A stretch of 33,588 bases of DNA from Actinobacteria bacterium UBA2184 (GCA_002328745.1 DCVQ01000031.1:1-33588); one strand, 5' to 3'. Positions 7,350 through 16,467 are shown, numbered from the stretch's first letter. Made by a program: numbers and translations. The notes: generated by a model from the letters alone, not told the origin.

Positions 7350-8423
7350 ATGAAGGTAGTCTCGGTCGTAGGAGCGCGTCCGCAGTTCATCAAGGCGGCA
7401 CCCGTGTGCCGCGCGCTCCGGGCGCGGCACGATGAGGTGCTGGTGCACTCCGGCCAGCACTACGACTACGACATGTCCGAGGTCTTCTTCGAACAGCTCG
7501 GCATCCCGCTTCCCGACTACAACCTGGCCGTCGGATCCGGCGGTCACGGACGTCAGACCGGCGAGATGCTCGGCATGCTCGAGGAGCTGTTCTCGGAGAT
7601 CGCGCCGGATGTCGCGCTCGTGTACGGCGACACCAATACGACGCTTGCGGGGGCGCTGGCCGCCGTGAAGCTCGGCATCCCGGTGGCGCACGTCGAGGCG
7701 GGCCTGCGGTCGTTCAACCGCTCGATGCCCGAGGAGATCAACCGCGTCGTCACCGATCATGTCTCCTCGCTGCTGCTGTGCCCCACCCGCGTCGCGGTCG
7801 CCCATCTGGCCGCCGAGGGGATCACCGGTGGTGTCGAGCTCGTGGGAGACGTCATGCTCGATACGGCCCGGTTCTTCGCCGACTCGGTCGACTCCGCCCC
7901 GGTGCTCGACAGTCTCGGGCTCACCCCGGGGCGCTACCTGCTCGCCACGGTGCATCGCGCCTCGACGAGCGATAGTCCCGAGCGGCTCGCGGCGGTGATC
8001 CGCGCTTTCTCCCGTATCGCGCTGCCGGTCATCTGGGCGGTGCACCCCCGGACGCGCAAGAACCTTCACGCGTTCGGCCTCGTCGAAGCGCTCGAAGCGG
8101 CGCCGAACATCACCGACGTGCCACCGCTGTCGTACATGGACACCGTGGCGCTGCTCGGCTCCTCGGCAGGTCTGCTCACGGATTCGGGCGGGATGCAGAA
8201 GGAGGCGTACTTCTTCGGGGTGCCGTGCGTGACGCTCCGCGAGGAGACCGAGTGGACCGAGACGGTCGAGCTCGGCTGGAACGTGCTTGCCGGAACCGAC
8301 GAAGCGCGTATCGTGGAGGCGGTCGGCGCGATGAGTCGCCCCGCCTCGCATCCCGACGTCTACGGTGACGGCCACGCCGCCGAGGCGATCGTGCGCGCGC
8401 TAGAGCGAAGGTTCGCAGACTAG
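7350..8423 (+). CDS. wbpI: Non-hydrolysing UDP-sugar 2-epimerase, WbpI/WecB family
   Basis: Converts a UDP-GlcNAc-type sugar to the manno epimer; here the predicted substrate is UDP-GlcNAc3NAcA, giving UDP-ManNAc3NAcA. The 357-residue GT-B-fold protein has KVVSVVGARPQFIKAAP at the N-terminus, HVEAGLRSFNRSMPEEINR in the middle and TDSGGMQKEAYFFGVPC plus REETEWTET near the C-terminus, all hallmarks of the family including the conserved acidic and His residues. Substrate choice (UDP-GlcNAc versus the diacetylated uronate) cannot be read from motifs and follows from the gene order WbpA-B-D-E-I. With the four genes upstream this would complete the pathway. Confidence 0.87.
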   Translation: MKVVSVVGARPQFIKAAPVCRALRARHDEVLVHSGQHYDYDMSEVFFEQLGIPLPDYNLAVGSGGHGRQTGEMLGMLEELFSEIAPDVALVYGDTNTTLAGALAAVKLGIPVAHVEAGLRSFNRSMPEEINRVVTDHVSSLLLCPTRVAVAHLAAEGITGGVELVGDVMLDTARFFADSVDSAPVLDSLGLTPGRYLLATVHRASTSDSPERLAAVIRAFSRIALPVIWAVHPRTRKNLHAFGLVEALEAAPNITDVPPLSYMDTVALLGSSAGLLTDSGGMQKEAYFFGVPCVTLREETEWTETVELGWNVLAGTDEARIVEAVGAMSRPASHPDVYGDGHAAEAIVRALERRFAD

Positions 8424-8442
8424 GAACCAAGACGCGACCGGC

Positions 8443-10077
8443 ATGCCCGGATCGGTGGAGGATATGGATCACGACAGCATAGAGCCGCGTCCGCGGCGAT
8501 CGGACCGGCACAGGACCGGCCGCGCCTCGACGCGCGAGCCGTCCCTGGGTCGCGTCGGCCGCAAGCCCTCGCGGCATCCGCGCCGCGAGGTGGGCCGGGT
8601 CGTCGAGTCGGCTCCGCGCATGCGCGCGCAGCAGGTCCGCCGCAAGAAGCGGGTCACCGCCGGCATCGTCGGAGGCATCTTCGGTCTTGCGCTGCTGCTC
8701 GCCACGTCTGCGCTTGCCGTCTGGGACCTGCCGGTGATCGGGCTCGTGGTCTCCAACGTGGGCAACATGCTCTCGGCGATCATCGTGGTCGTGATCGTGA
8801 GCGGTGTCGTCGTGTGGGGCGTCTTCAACTGGGCGGGCCTACGGGGCACGGCCATCGCGATCCTGTCGCTCGTCGCGATCATCGCGGTGGGAGGCAGGCT
8901 CGTCGCGTGGGGGATGTACAACGACTTCGAGAAGACGACCCAGGGCAACCTCACGGACACCGATCCCGCGGTGGCCGCGGCGCTGACGCCCGTGGAGGAG
9001 CCGAAGGAGCCGTTCACCGTGTTGCTCGTCGGTGACGACCGTCGGCCGGGCGAGACCGCGGCACGTGCTGACACCATCATCGTCGCCCGCATCGACCCGG
9101 AGCAGAAGCTTGTGTGGCTGCTGTCGATACCGCGCGACACGCGCACCGAGATCCCGGATCACGGCGTCAACAAGATCAACGCCTCGGCCTTCTACGGCGG
9201 TCCCTCACTCACGATCGAGACCGTCGAGGGCTTCCTCGGCATCGAGATCAACCACTACATGTCCGTCAACTTCGCTGGCTTCCAGGGCGTGGTGGATGCG
9301 CTCGGCGGCGTGTGGATCGACGTGGATGTCGAGATCGACGACCGCAAGGCTGCGAGCCATACGAGCAATCCCGACGCGCAGCACATCGAGCCGGGCTACC
9401 AGTTGCTCGATGGCGAACGGGCGCTCACGTACGTGCGAAGCCGTGACTTCCCCGACGCGGACTTCACGCGTATGAAACACCAGCAGGAGTTCTTCAAGGC
9501 GCTCGCCGATCAGGCCCTGAAGCTCGACAAGGTGCTCAAGATCGACGACGTGATGAAGGCCGTCGCGAAGAACATGGCGACGTCGATGTCGCTCTCGCAG
9601 ATCATCGACGTCGCATCGACCCTGAAAGACATGGGGAGCGGCCGCGTGTACACGGCGACCGTTCTCGGTGAGTGGCGCTCGCCGTACGTGTGGCCCGACG
9701 AGACCCTCAAAGAGGATCTCGTGGAGCGCATGATGGAGGGACGTCCATTCGTGGACCCGGTGTCCGAGGATGCGGCGGACGTCGATCCCGCTTCCGTGAC
9801 GGTCACGGTACGCAACGGTGCCGGGGTCGAGGGCGTGGCCGGCAACGCGGCCGACGTCCTGCGGGCGGCCCGTTTCGCGGTGGGAGAAGTCGGCAACGCC
9901 AATCAGTTCGTGTACGACCGCACCCTCATCGTCTACAAGGACAACGACACGGAAGCCGAGGCGGTGCGCAGCGCGCTCCCGATCGGCGACCTCGTGCCGA
10001 GCCGCGGCATGTACGAGTTCACGACGGACATCCTCGTGGTGGTGGGCAAGGACTGGCAGATGGTCGCGGCGGACTGA
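8443..10077 (+). CDS. LytR-CpsA-Psr family wall glycopolymer transferase with LytR_C domain
   Basis: LCP proteins transfer undecaprenyl-linked glycopolymers to peptidoglycan or protein on the outer face of the membrane. The 544-residue protein has a basic N-terminal tail (1-70), three hydrophobic segments (about 71-93, 109-131, 136-158), then the LCP domain (about 190-345) with LLVGDD, the arginine-rich-motif equivalent SIPRDTRTEIPDHGVNKINA, and ALTYVRSRDFPDADFTRMKHQQ, and finally a LytR_C domain (about 452-540, beginning VTVTVRNGAGVEGVAG). An alternative ATG at 8464 lies directly behind GGTGGAGG but with a very short gap, so the start is uncertain. It follows the ManNAc3NAcA cassette by 19 bases, so attachment of that polymer is a reasonable guess. 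Confidence 0.92.
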   Translation: MPGSVEDMDHDSIEPRPRRSDRHRTGRASTREPSLGRVGRKPSRHPRREVGRVVESAPRMRAQQVRRKKRVTAGIVGGIFGLALLLATSALAVWDLPVIGLVVSNVGNMLSAIIVVVIVSGVVVWGVFNWAGLRGTAIAILSLVAIIAVGGRLVAWGMYNDFEKTTQGNLTDTDPAVAAALTPVEEPKEPFTVLLVGDDRRPGETAARADTIIVARIDPEQKLVWLLSIPRDTRTEIPDHGVNKINASAFYGGPSLTIETVEGFLGIEINHYMSVNFAGFQGVVDALGGVWIDVDVEIDDRKAASHTSNPDAQHIEPGYQLLDGERALTYVRSRDFPDADFTRMKHQQEFFKALADQALKLDKVLKIDDVMKAVAKNMATSMSLSQIIDVASTLKDMGSGRVYTATVLGEWRSPYVWPDETLKEDLVERMMEGRPFVDPVSEDAADVDPASVTVTVRNGAGVEGVAGNAADVLRAARFAVGEVGNANQFVYDRTLIVYKDNDTEAEAVRSALPIGDLVPSRGMYEFTTDILVVVGKDWQMVAAD

Positions 10078-10096
10078 TCGCCTACCGCTCCTGATG

Positions 10097-11080
10097 TCAG
10101 CGGTGCCGGGCGAGCACCAGATGCGTGTAGAGGCGAGGGCTGAGAAGCACCGCGGCCAGCGCCGGGGCGTACTTGAGGCGGGAAGCGAAGCCCCCGCGCA
10201 CCTCCCAGAAGGCTCGCCGGGCCCGGCTGAAGTCCCCTCCGAGCATTCGCGACTCGAGTTCTCGGCGCGCGACGGCGGCACGACGGCGGACAAGCACGCC
10301 GGTCAGGTGCTCGCGCACTGCGCTGTCGAGTCCGGGTGTGGCCTCGAGGTCCTCGAGTATCCGCACGAGCGCGCGTGCCGCGGCCACGGCATTGCCGGAC
10401 TTGTTGCCGCCGTGCTTTCGATAGCGTGCGAGCACCGGGGGGTTGTGGCGGTGCCGTGCGCCTGAGGCCATCGCGCGGATCCAGAAATCGTAGTCCTCCG
10501 CGTTCCTCAGGTGCTCCCGGTAGCCCCCGAGGCGTTCGATCAGGTCGCGCCGGAAGATCGCCACACCGAAGACCGGGTTGCTCTCGAGGAAGTCATCGAG
10601 CACGAAGGAGGTGACCCGCCTGTGCCGCGCATCGGTGAAGTACGGGACCTCAGTGCCATCGGGGAAGAATTTCACCCCGTTGCACGTGTAGATGTCGTAG
10701 CCCGGGTTGTCGTCGATGAACCGGGACTGCGTCTCCAGGTAGCCTGGCAGGTAGAGGTCGTCAGCGCCGATGATGCAGATGTATTCTCCCCGTGCTGCGC
10801 GCCAGGCGGTGTTGCTCGCCGACGAGCAGCCCCCGTTTCGCTGTGTGATCACCCGGATGCGCGGGTCCCGCTCCGCGTAACCCGCGGCGATGGCGCGCGT
10901 GGAGTCGGTCGAGCCATCGTCGACGAGGACGAGCTCCCAGCTTCCGTAGGTCTGGCCCACGACGGAGCCGATGGTATCCGCGAGGTACGCCTCGGCGTTA
11001 TAGGCAGGGATGATCACCGAGAACCGCGGGCCGTGGGCGGACGTGGGGCTCGATGTGGCGGGATTGCCGGATCTGCTCAC
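10097..11080 (-). CDS. Glycosyltransferase family 2
   Basis: GT-A fold transferase, probably adding one sugar to a lipid-linked glycan at the cytoplasmic face. The 327-residue protein opens the GT2 domain with FSVIIPAYNAEAYL, followed by LVLVDDGSTDST and the nucleotide/metal region CIIGADDLYLPGYL; the domain spans about residues 20-230. The GTG start at 11080 has a GAGG site eight bases upstream on the minus strand. The C-terminal part is basic and arginine-rich with a weakly hydrophobic end (YAPALAAVLLSPRLYTHLVL), which may touch the membrane. It lies downstream of the GT4 gene on the same strand, about 90 bases away, and converges on the LCP gene. Donor and acceptor cannot be read from the sequence. 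Confidence 0.9.
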   Translation of the reverse strand: MSRSGNPATSSPTSAHGPRFSVIIPAYNAEAYLADTIGSVVGQTYGSWELVLVDDGSTDSTRAIAAGYAERDPRIRVITQRNGGCSSASNTAWRAARGEYICIIGADDLYLPGYLETQSRFIDDNPGYDIYTCNGVKFFPDGTEVPYFTDARHRRVTSFVLDDFLESNPVFGVAIFRRDLIERLGGYREHLRNAEDYDFWIRAMASGARHRHNPPVLARYRKHGGNKSGNAVAAARALVRILEDLEATPGLDSAVREHLTGVLVRRRAAVARRELESRMLGGDFSRARRAFWEVRGGFASRLKYAPALAAVLLSPRLYTHLVLARHR

Positions 11081-11170
11081 TCAGGAGACCTCGCAGGAGG
11101 GTCGGTGGCGCGTCGGCTGGAGCGGATACATGATAGTTGTGCCGCCAGTCCGGTTCAAGGCGGGCGGCCC

Positions 11171-12250
11171 TCACCCCGAGCCGAGCGCGTCGGCGTACAC
11201 CTGCGCGACGCGGGCCGCCTGGACGGCCTCGTCGTGCTCGAGGGCCGTCGCCCGGGCTGCGGCGGCCAGCCGGGAGCGCAGGGTGGCGTCTCCGAGCAGC
11301 CGTTCGAGCGCATCGGCGAGCGCCACCCGATCGCCCGGCTCGACGAGGACGCCGTTCACGCCGTCTGCGATGATCTCCGGGATCCCGCCAGTGCGCACCG
11401 CCACCACCGGGACCCCGCATGCGAGCGCTTCGAGGCACACGAGTCCGAGGCCTTCCCGGTGCGAGGGGAGAACGAACAGATCAGCCGAGCGGAAGACGTC
11501 CACCAGCGCGTGATGCGGCAGCACCCCCGCGAACGTGACGCTGTCCCGGATCGGTCCGGTGATCCGCTGGAGTTCGGCAAGCATCGGACCGCCGCCGACG
11601 AACGTCGCCCGGAAGCCGGTCTTGCGTGCGGCCAGGCTCACGAGCGCGGTGGCGAGATCGGCCACGCCCTTGGTCTCCACCAGGTTGCCGACGAACAGCA
11701 CGTGCGGCACGCCGTCGGGGAGCCCGCGTGTCCTCCTGGCGGCGTCGCGGTCGCCGGGCGTGAAGAGGGCGGTGTCCACGCCCATGTCGCTCACGAGCAC
11801 TCCTCCTCGCGGCTGAATACCGTACCCGGCCTCAAGCTCCCGTCCGAGGAAATCGGAGACCACGATAACGCGGTGCGCCCTGCGAAGCGCCCGCGTTACG
11901 AGGCCCTTCCAGAACGGCCGTTGTCCTGTATAGACGTCGGTGCCGTGAGCGGTGATCACCAGCGGTCTGTGGCGCGCGAGCGCAGGAAGCAGAGCGAAAG
12001 CCGCCGAGGGCAACAGGTAGTGGGCGTGCACGATGTCGTAGTCGCCTCGGAGAGTAGCCACGATGGTGCTGCCGAGCAAGCGGGCGTACTTGCCGACGTT
12101 CGCCCAACCGCCTCCTCGCCGGGCGGATACCACAAGCGAGAACTCGACGCCATGGTCGGACGTCAGGCGATGCTGCTGCCGCGAGACGAACGAGCCGTAC
12201 CCGGGGTCGGCCGATGAGGGATACATGTTGGACAGCAGAAGCACCCGCAC
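11171..12250 (-). CDS. Glycosyltransferase family 4 (GT-B)
   Basis: Retaining GT-B transferase, probably in the same glycan pathway as its neighbours. Features in the 359-residue product: N-terminal VRVLLLSNMYPS with a GxGSFV loop, the HAHYLLPSAA and VITAHGTDVY segments, the hinge FVGNLVETKGVADL, and the donor-binding SHREGLGLVCLEALACGVP with its E-x7-E pair followed by TGGIPEII. The GTG at 12250 follows a GGGAGGGG site by eight bases. The frame stays open 159 bases further, but a good promoter (12316-12344) lies within that extension, so the short form is right. Acceptor and donor are unknown. Confidence 0.9.
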   Translation of the reverse strand: MRVLLLSNMYPSSADPGYGSFVSRQQHRLTSDHGVEFSLVVSARRGGGWANVGKYARLLGSTIVATLRGDYDIVHAHYLLPSAAFALLPALARHRPLVITAHGTDVYTGQRPFWKGLVTRALRRAHRVIVVSDFLGRELEAGYGIQPRGGVLVSDMGVDTALFTPGDRDAARRTRGLPDGVPHVLFVGNLVETKGVADLATALVSLAARKTGFRATFVGGGPMLAELQRITGPIRDSVTFAGVLPHHALVDVFRSADLFVLPSHREGLGLVCLEALACGVPVVAVRTGGIPEIIADGVNGVLVEPGDRVALADALERLLGDATLRSRLAAAARATALEHDEAVQAARVAQVYADALGSG

Positions 12251-12315
12251 TGGCGGCACCCCTCCCGATCGGGTCGGCCGGACCGCGGTCTGTCGCGCGG
12301 GTCCCAGCCTGCCCG

Positions 12316-12344
12316 AGCATAGGGGATGCGTCACGCCGCGACAA
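12316..12344 (-). promoter_or_regulatory. Promoter for the GT4-GT2 pair
   Basis: Read on the minus strand: TTGTCG (-35, 12344-12339), a 17-base spacer, and TATGCT (-10, 12321-12316). Transcription would begin near 12309, leaving a leader of about 60 bases before the GTG at 12250. This matches vegetative sigma consensus well and fixes the start of the GT4 gene. Confidence 0.6.
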
Positions 12345-12412
12345 CCGGGCGCCGGCAGCCCCGTACGGTGCATCATGGTGCGGTTGTGGGCCAGCGAAGG
12401 GAGCGTCACGCG

Positions 12413-12421
12413 TGCTAAAAT
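12413..12421 (+). promoter_or_regulatory. Extended -10 promoter for the SpoIID-repeat gene
   Basis: TGCTAAAAT is an extended -10 (TGn plus TAAAAT at 12416-12421); no convincing -35 is seen. The leader of about 85 bases holds two small hairpins, TGCCG-TCA-CGGCA near 12440 and GTGCC/GGCAC further on. The rest of the 263-base divergent gap shows nothing else I can name. Confidence 0.5.
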
Positions 12422-12513
12422 GGCCGGTGGAAGTCCATGCCGTCACGGCACGCTGGCGTGTGCCTTGCTGTCGGCACCAGGGATGTAGCCGAGTCGTAGA
12501 ACTGAGGACCTCT

Positions 12514-15500
12514 ATGCACGAGTCTGTCAGAACCTCTCCGGGCACACGCCGGATCCTCTCGATCTCCCTGGCCCTTCTGATCGCGTTCGCGTTCACGGTG
12601 CTGCTGCCGGCCGGAACCGCGCACGGCGAGGCGGTCTTCTACATCACCGGCAAAGGGTGGGGCCACGGCATCGGTCTTAGCCAGTACGGCGCAAAGGGCT
12701 TCGCCGAGCATGGCTGGACGTACGACGGGATACTCGCGCACTACTACCAGCAGACGACGCTCGGCACGGTCGCGAACCGCAGCCTCCTGGTCAACATGGA
12801 CGCGTCCAAGGCCTATCGTCTTTCGTGGACCCTGCGCTCGGGCCGTATCGGAGGGTCGCTCAACGTCGGCGGCGCCGTGACATCGGGAGACCACCGCGTG
12901 CGCTTCACGGCGAGCGGTTCCACCATCACGGCCACCGACATCGATACGGGGAAGGTGCTCGGCTCCTTCTCGGGCTCGGTGACCGTGACCGACCGGAGTT
13001 CGTCCGACTATCCGCTCATCGAGGTCCAGGACGCGACCGGTCCCTTCACCCGTGAGCATGTGAACTGGCGCGGCGCGATGAAGCTCGTCGCATCCAACTC
13101 GGCGCTGAAGCTCGTGAACGTGGTTCCGCTCGAGCACTACCTGTACGGCGTCGTTCCGCGGGAGTCGATCTCCTCGTGGCACATGGAGGCCCTCAAGGCC
13201 CAGGCCGTTGCGGCGCGTTCGTATGCGTACGTGACCGACGCGAGCGCGGAGCTGTACTGCACGGCCCGCAGTCAGGTGTACGGGGGGTACAGCAGGCATC
13301 GCAGCGGTGAAGAGTACTTCCTTGTCTACGAGACGACCCGCACCAACGACGCCGTGAACGCCACCGCGTATCAGGTCGTGAAGTACGGCTCCACCATCGT
13401 GCAGACGTTCTTCTCGTCCATGTCCGGCGGCTATACCGCCAACAAGGAGGACGTCTGGGGCGGTGCGCACTACGTGTACTGGTCGGCCGTGCCCGACCCG
13501 TACGAGGACGGCCCCTACACGCACTCCTGGGGCGATCCGATCGTGTACACGGGTACGCAGCTCGCCGCCGAACTCGGCTATCCGGGCGCCGTCGCTTCAG
13601 TATCGCTCGAGCGCGCGACCGGAGATTGGGTCCGCAGCGCGACGATCCGCATGGCCGATGGCAGCGCGTACACGATATCGGGAACCACGTTCTACAGTCG
13701 GCTTTCGCTTCGTTCGCCGAAGTTCTGGGTGAGCGGGACTACGCCGCCGCTGCGGTTCGAGCAGTCCGATCGCCGGGTCGTCTTCACTGGCTCGTGGGAG
13801 ACCTCGGAGGCGGCGCTCGTCTCCCGGGACACTCATCTGCTCGCCTCCGGGGGAGGATCCAGCGTTACGGTGCCCTTCCGGGGCTCCGAGATCGCGTGGG
13901 TCGGCTCCAGAGGCCCTGCATCGGGACTCGCCGAGGTGCTGCTCGACGGAGCGTCGCTCGGCACGGTGGACCTCTACAGCTCCCTTGAGATCCCGCAGGC
14001 GGTCGTGTGGTCGAGGACGGGGCTCGCGGACACGTATCACACCCTCACGATCCGCGTCCTTGGCACGAAGAGCACCGCAAGCGTGGGAACCGAGGTCAGC
14101 GTGGACGCGTTCGACGTCGTAGGCGCCTTGCAGGAAGCAGGGACGCGACGGTTCGAACAGGACGATTCGCGCGTGTCCTGGTCGGCCGGCTGGAGCGACA
14201 ACACGCTGTACTGGATGTCGGGACGCGACTACCGCTACACGCGTACGGCGGGCAGCTCGGTGACGATACCGTTCAACGGCACATCGCTGGCGGTCATCGG
14301 CGAGCGCTACTCATCCTACGGTCAGGCGTCGGTCTACGTCGACGGCGTCTATCAGGGGGTCGCCGATTACTACGCGCCCACTTCCGAGCCACAGTCCGAG
14401 ATATGGCGGGTGTCCGGTCTTGCCGCGGGCGATCACACGGTGCGCCTCGTCGCGCTCGGCACGGCCAACCCGGCGAACACGAGCGGCGCCTACGCAATAA
14501 ACGTGGATGCGGCCGACGTCGCGGGTGCGGTGCGCGATCCGGGGACGGTCCGGTACGAACAGGATCACGCCGGCGTGGACCCGGTCACCGGTTGGAGCTC
14601 GGCGAGCAGCGCCGACCTCTCGGCAGGAAGCTACGTGTACACGAAGACCGCGGGCTCGGAGATCGATGTTGCGTTCGAGGGCACGTCGATCGGATGGATC
14701 GCGCTCAAGTGGCCGTCGTTCGGCAAGGCGGCGATCTCCATAGACGGCGTCTACCAGGGAGAAGTCGACCTGTACGCGCCGACGATCCGGATACAGAACC
14801 AGGTCTTCAAGGCGAGCGGTCTTGCGCCGGGCATGCACCGCATGACCATCCGTGCTACCGGGACGAAGAACCCGGAGAGTCTCGCATACTCCATCTGCGT
14901 GGACGCGCTCGACGTCGCCGGGAGCCTTGCGACGATCGTCGAGGAGGACGATTCGCGGATCGCCTACTCCACCGAGGGTTGGATCACGGGCACCGCGTCG
15001 GTCCTGAGCGACGGCCATATGAAGTACAGCACCACGGCAGGCGCGCGGGTGAACGTTGCCTTCGAAGGCACGGCGGTATCGCTCGTGGGCAATCGCTCCG
15101 CGTCGTACGGGCAGGCGAAAGTCTACGTGGACGGTGAATTCGCCGAGACGATCGATCTGCGCAGCGCGTCCACCGCGTATCGCCAGCGCCTGTGGTCGGT
15201 CACCGGCCTCACGCCGGGTGCGCACGTGGTGACGCTCGAGGTCGTAGGCACTGGCGCGGTGGCGCTCGATGCGGTCGATGTGATCGGGTCGCTGGTCCAG
15301 GCCGACCCGCCGACGATGGCAGGGGTGACCTCGTACCAGGAGACCGACACCCGCATCGTCTACACGCCCGGCTGGATCTCGGGTTCGAGCACCGTGCTCT
15401 CCGGCGGCACGATGAAGTACACAGCCACCGCGGGCGCCCGGGCGTACGTGGCCTTCGACGGCACCGAGATCACGCTCATCGGCAACAAGGCGAAAGCGTA

Positions 15501-16467
15501 CGGCACGATGCGGGTCACCCTCGACGGCGGCACGCCCCAGACGGTGTCGCTCTACTCGTCGAGCACCTTCTACCAGCAGCCCGTCTGGAGCGTCACCGGC
15601 CTGTCCTCCGGCCCCCACACCGTGGTGATCGAGGCGGTGGGCGACGGCACCGTCGCGCTCGATGCGCTCGACGTGCGTGGCACGCTCGTGCAGGCGACGG
15701 CCCCCGCGACGGCGACCCGTTTCGAGGAGACCGCCACGGAGCTTCTCTACACGCCCGGCTGGAGCTCGGGTTCGGCCACCGTGCTCTCCGGCGGCACGCA
15801 GCGCTATACGGCGGTCGCGGGCGCCCGGGCGTACGTGGCCTTCGACGGCACCGAGATCACGCTCATCGGCAACAAGGCGAAAGCGTACGGCACGATGCGG
15901 GTCACCCTCGACGGCGGCACGCCCCAGACGGTGTCGCTCTACTCGTCGAGCACCTTCTACCAGCAGCCCGTCTGGAGCGTCACCGGCCTGTCCTCCGGCC
16001 CCCACACCGTGGTGATCGAGGCGGTGGGCGACGGCACCATCGCGCTCGATGCGCTCGACGTTGTCGGCACGCTCGTGCAGGCGTCGCCGCCAGCCCTCAC
16101 GTCGTCATTCGAGGAGGAGGACCACGTCCTCTACACGCCCGGCTGGAGCTCGGGTTCGAGCACCGTGCTCTCCGGCGGCACGCAGCGCTACACGGCGCTC
16201 GCGGGCGCCTCCGCGACCATCTCGATGTCCGGCTCGCGGTTCGTCCTCATCGGCAACAAGGCGAAGACGTACGGGACGATGCGCGTGACCGTCGACGGCG
16301 GCACGCCCGAGACCGTGTCGCTCTACTCCTCGAGCACCTTCTACCAGCAGGCCGTGTGGGACAGCGGCGCTCTGGTGAACGGCCCCCACACCGTGGTGAT
16401 CGAGGCGGTGGGCGACGGCACCATCGCGCTCGACGCCTACAAGGTCTCAGACGCGATCGTCCCCTAG
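12514..16467 (+). CDS. Secreted SpoIID/LytB-domain protein with seven beta-sandwich-like repeats
   Basis: Predicted exported 1317-residue cell-wall enzyme or enhancer. ATG 12514 follows a GAGGA site; residues 13-38 form a signal peptide ending near AHGEA. GWGHGIGLSQYGA (48-60) comes first, then the SpoIID core (about 195-400) with VVPLEHYLYGVVPRES (from 203), ALKAQAVAARSYAY and TFFSSMSGGYT. SpoIID proteins cleave peptidoglycan glycan strands or, as LytB, stimulate amidases; which applies here is unknown. From about residue 414 to the end are seven repeats of about 129 residues, each running from a (R/S)(F/Y)E(Q/E)-type start through GWSSGSSTVLSGG, (F)xGTxxxLxGNKAKxYG, VDGxxxxTVxLYS, YQQxVW, GPHTVxIEAVG to xALDALDVxG. 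They resemble galactose-binding-like beta-sandwich modules of secreted glycosidases. No sortase motif or C-terminal membrane segment is seen. Confidence 0.88.
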   Translation: MHESVRTSPGTRRILSISLALLIAFAFTVLLPAGTAHGEAVFYITGKGWGHGIGLSQYGAKGFAEHGWTYDGILAHYYQQTTLGTVANRSLLVNMDASKAYRLSWTLRSGRIGGSLNVGGAVTSGDHRVRFTASGSTITATDIDTGKVLGSFSGSVTVTDRSSSDYPLIEVQDATGPFTREHVNWRGAMKLVASNSALKLVNVVPLEHYLYGVVPRESISSWHMEALKAQAVAARSYAYVTDASAELYCTARSQVYGGYSRHRSGEEYFLVYETTRTNDAVNATAYQVVKYGSTIVQTFFSSMSGGYTANKEDVWGGAHYVYWSAVPDPYEDGPYTHSWGDPIVYTGTQLAAELGYPGAVASVSLERATGDWVRSATIRMADGSAYTISGTTFYSRLSLRSPKFWVSGTTPPLRFEQSDRRVVFTGSWETSEAALVSRDTHLLASGGGSSVTVPFRGSEIAWVGSRGPASGLAEVLLDGASLGTVDLYSSLEIPQAVVWSRTGLADTYHTLTIRVLGTKSTASVGTEVSVDAFDVVGALQEAGTRRFEQDDSRVSWSAGWSDNTLYWMSGRDYRYTRTAGSSVTIPFNGTSLAVIGERYSSYGQASVYVDGVYQGVADYYAPTSEPQSEIWRVSGLAAGDHTVRLVALGTANPANTSGAYAINVDAADVAGAVRDPGTVRYEQDHAGVDPVTGWSSASSADLSAGSYVYTKTAGSEIDVAFEGTSIGWIALKWPSFGKAAISIDGVYQGEVDLYAPTIRIQNQVFKASGLAPGMHRMTIRATGTKNPESLAYSICVDALDVAGSLATIVEEDDSRIAYSTEGWITGTASVLSDGHMKYSTTAGARVNVAFEGTAVSLVGNRSASYGQAKVYVDGEFAETIDLRSASTAYRQRLWSVTGLTPGAHVVTLEVVGTGAVALDAVDVIGSLVQADPPTMAGVTSYQETDTRIVYTPGWISGSSTVLSGGTMKYTATAGARAYVAFDGTEITLIGNKAKAYGTMRVTLDGGTPQTVSLYSSSTFYQQPVWSVTGLSSGPHTVVIEAVGDGTVALDALDVRGTLVQATAPATATRFEETATELLYTPGWSSGSATVLSGGTQRYTAVAGARAYVAFDGTEITLIGNKAKAYGTMRVTLDGGTPQTVSLYSSSTFYQQPVWSVTGLSSGPHTVVIEAVGDGTIALDALDVVGTLVQASPPALTSSFEEEDHVLYTPGWSSGSSTVLSGGTQRYTALAGASATISMSGSRFVLIGNKAKTYGTMRVTVDGGTPETVSLYSSSTFYQQAVWDSGALVNGPHTVVIEAVGDGTIALDAYKVSDAIVP
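13753..16464 (+). repeat. Seven in-frame ~387-base repeats in the SpoIID gene
   Basis: Seven tandem units of about 129 codons. Units 1-3 are divergent (with TKNP/TANP-type insertions before the last strand), unit 4 is intermediate, and units 5-7 are closely alike, as if the array grew at its 3' end. Confidence 0.85.
15430..16038 (+). repeat. 222-base identical direct repeat within units 5 and 6
   Basis: Bases 15430-15651 and 15817-16038 are the same at every position by eye, 387 bases (129 codons) apart, while the flanking parts of the two units differ. This indicates recent duplication or gene conversion inside the array. Confidence 0.85.

Noticed and set aside
12251..12409. N-terminal extension of the GT4 protein
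   Set aside because: The extension contains the promoter of the gene and does not resemble GT4 N-termini.
12422..12513. Possible cyclic-di-GMP riboswitch in the leader of the SpoIID gene (GATGTAGCCGAGTC looks like part of the motif)
   Set aside because: The conserved GCAAAGCC-type and GGNAAACC-type segments are absent, so only a chance partial match is seen.
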